Assembly: GCF_008119785.1 (NCBI RefSeq)
Contig: NZ_VSFA01000042.1
Coordinates: forward strand, 1-61,754
DNA length: 61,754 nt
Direction: 5' to 3'
Source of the DNA: Micromonospora sp. MP36
Lineage (GTDB): Bacteria; Actinomycetota; Actinomycetes; Mycobacteriales; Micromonosporaceae
Shown here: positions 61,500 to 61,754 of the stretch, one piece after another
Layout: the number at the start of each line of letters is the position of its first letter
Numbering within the stretch: position 1 is the first letter of the stretch
The notes under the pieces: model-generated
Database searches by the model: none
The model's input: the letters and a program-made list of their open reading frames with translations, nothing else
Told to the model about the DNA's origin: nothing
Position numbers and translations under genes: made by a program

Positions 61500-61605
61500 G
61501 GACGCGCGATGGTGCTGCCTCAACGGGGGTGCCACCCGAGGGCATGAGGCAGCCCACTCATCGGAATTGCGGCGTGGAAAGCCGGCCGTTCAGGGCCGGG
61601 AGGAA
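61500..61605 (+). mobile_element. IS200/IS605-type right-end / omega-RNA-like sequence, solo
   Basis: After a stem-loop at 61514-61553, CCGGCC (61582-61587), GTTCAG loop, GGCCGG (61594-61599) is followed by GAGGAAACG. A hairpin followed by GAGG is the usual 3' terminus of TnpB omega-RNA and of IS605-group right ends. No tnpB body lies upstream: the amine oxidase stop is 7 nt before. This could be a solo end or guide-RNA-only derivative. Confidence 0.45.
61514..61553 (+). terminator. Large stem-loop after the amine oxidase (terminator or omega-RNA stem)
   Basis: GCTGCCTCA (61514-61522) pairs with TGAGGCAGC (61545-61553), enclosing a small GGGTGCCACCC hairpin. It may terminate the amine oxidase transcript. 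It could equally be a stem of the structured RNA that ends with the hairpin at 61582-61599. Confidence 0.45.
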
Positions 61606-61672
61606 ACGCCGCCCCCTTCCCTTGGGATGAGTGTCGTACATGGACGGTAACTTGTGAGGCGTGGGTGGGGTG

Positions 61673-61754
61673 GTGAAGCGGGCGTACAAGTACCGCTTCT
61701 ATCCGTCTCCTGAGCAGGCTGAGCTGTTGAACCGGACGTTCGGGTGTGTGCGTC
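61673..61754 (+). CDS. tnpB: TnpB-like RNA-guided nuclease/transposase, N-terminus (runs off the window)
   Basis: The visible 27 residues, starting at GTG 61673, read KRAYKYRFYPSPEQAELLNRTFGCVR, the well-known N-terminus of IS200/IS605-group TnpB (OrfB) proteins. TnpB is an omega-RNA-guided DNA nuclease that helps retain the element. The exact start is uncertain because two adjacent GTG codons occur (61670 and 61673). The catalytic RuvC domain lies outside the window. Confidence 0.85.
   Translation, partial: MKRAYKYRFYPSPEQAELLNRTFGCVR

Overview
The window is about 61.8 kb of very GC-rich DNA. Coding is tight on both strands, GTG starts are frequent, and there are Tat and Sec signal peptides, an F420-type luciferase-like oxidoreductase, PucR and TetR regulators, a snapalysin and Shine-Dalgarno sequences close to AGGAGG. 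This points to a filamentous actinomycete, probably Micromonosporaceae or a near relative (inference). No rRNA, tRNA or CRISPR array was seen.

Layout. 0-3.4 kb: 5' end of a short Rho paralogue (minus strand), a cell-wall hydrolase remnant, and a tight minus-strand operon of an anchored helical protein, an Nramp-like transporter with an altered metal site, and two PRC-barrel proteins. 3.6-16 kb: mostly secreted or membrane functions (secreted propeller, FAD monooxygenase, trypsin-like protease, PP2C-like phosphatase, Kup K+ transporter, Tat amidase with a small partner, M14 carboxypeptidase). 16-25 kb: small metabolic and orphan genes (methyltransferase, LLM oxidoreductase, class III aminotransferase, SUKH protein, SnoaL-like protein, GNAT, beta-helix protein) and a heavily broken lipoprotein pseudogene with a perfect 30-bp tandem duplication. 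25.5-34.6 kb: a probable stress/redox block (hemerythrin, 60-aa membrane protein, PoxB-like TPP enzyme overlapping a giant D-lactate dehydrogenase, GH15 glucosidase, SDR) with sigma-B-like promoters. 34.6-48.5 kb: P450, methyltransferase, snapalysin, phosphotransferase, TfoX, a thioredoxin-fold/rhodanese pair, DksA-type zinc finger, DadA with divergent PucR, MreB-like protein, secreted hydrolase, MBL-fold protein, Cmx-like exporter.

48.8-61.5 kb is a coherent cluster. It holds an aldehyde dehydrogenase, a PuuB-like amine oxidase, a UGT-type glycosyltransferase, a divergent TetR regulator, a complete Pot-type ABC importer, a maltokinase/glucosamine-kinase-like enzyme, an SIS-domain sugar-phosphate protein and a Tat-exported flavin amine oxidase. 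A palindrome in the glycosyltransferase/TetR intergenic region shares an exact 8-bp half-site with a site between the ABC operon and the kinase, suggesting one regulon. The inferred role is uptake and oxidative processing of an amine or amino-sugar conjugate. The window ends in the first codons of a TnpB-like gene, preceded by an omega-RNA-like structured sequence.

The most notable single observation is at 39436-40128. This rhodanese-CBS reading frame stays open across one in-frame TGA at the last position of the rhodanese active-site loop. A 7-bp, 5-nt-loop hairpin starts 12 nt after the TGA. That is the geometry expected of a bacterial selenocysteine site.
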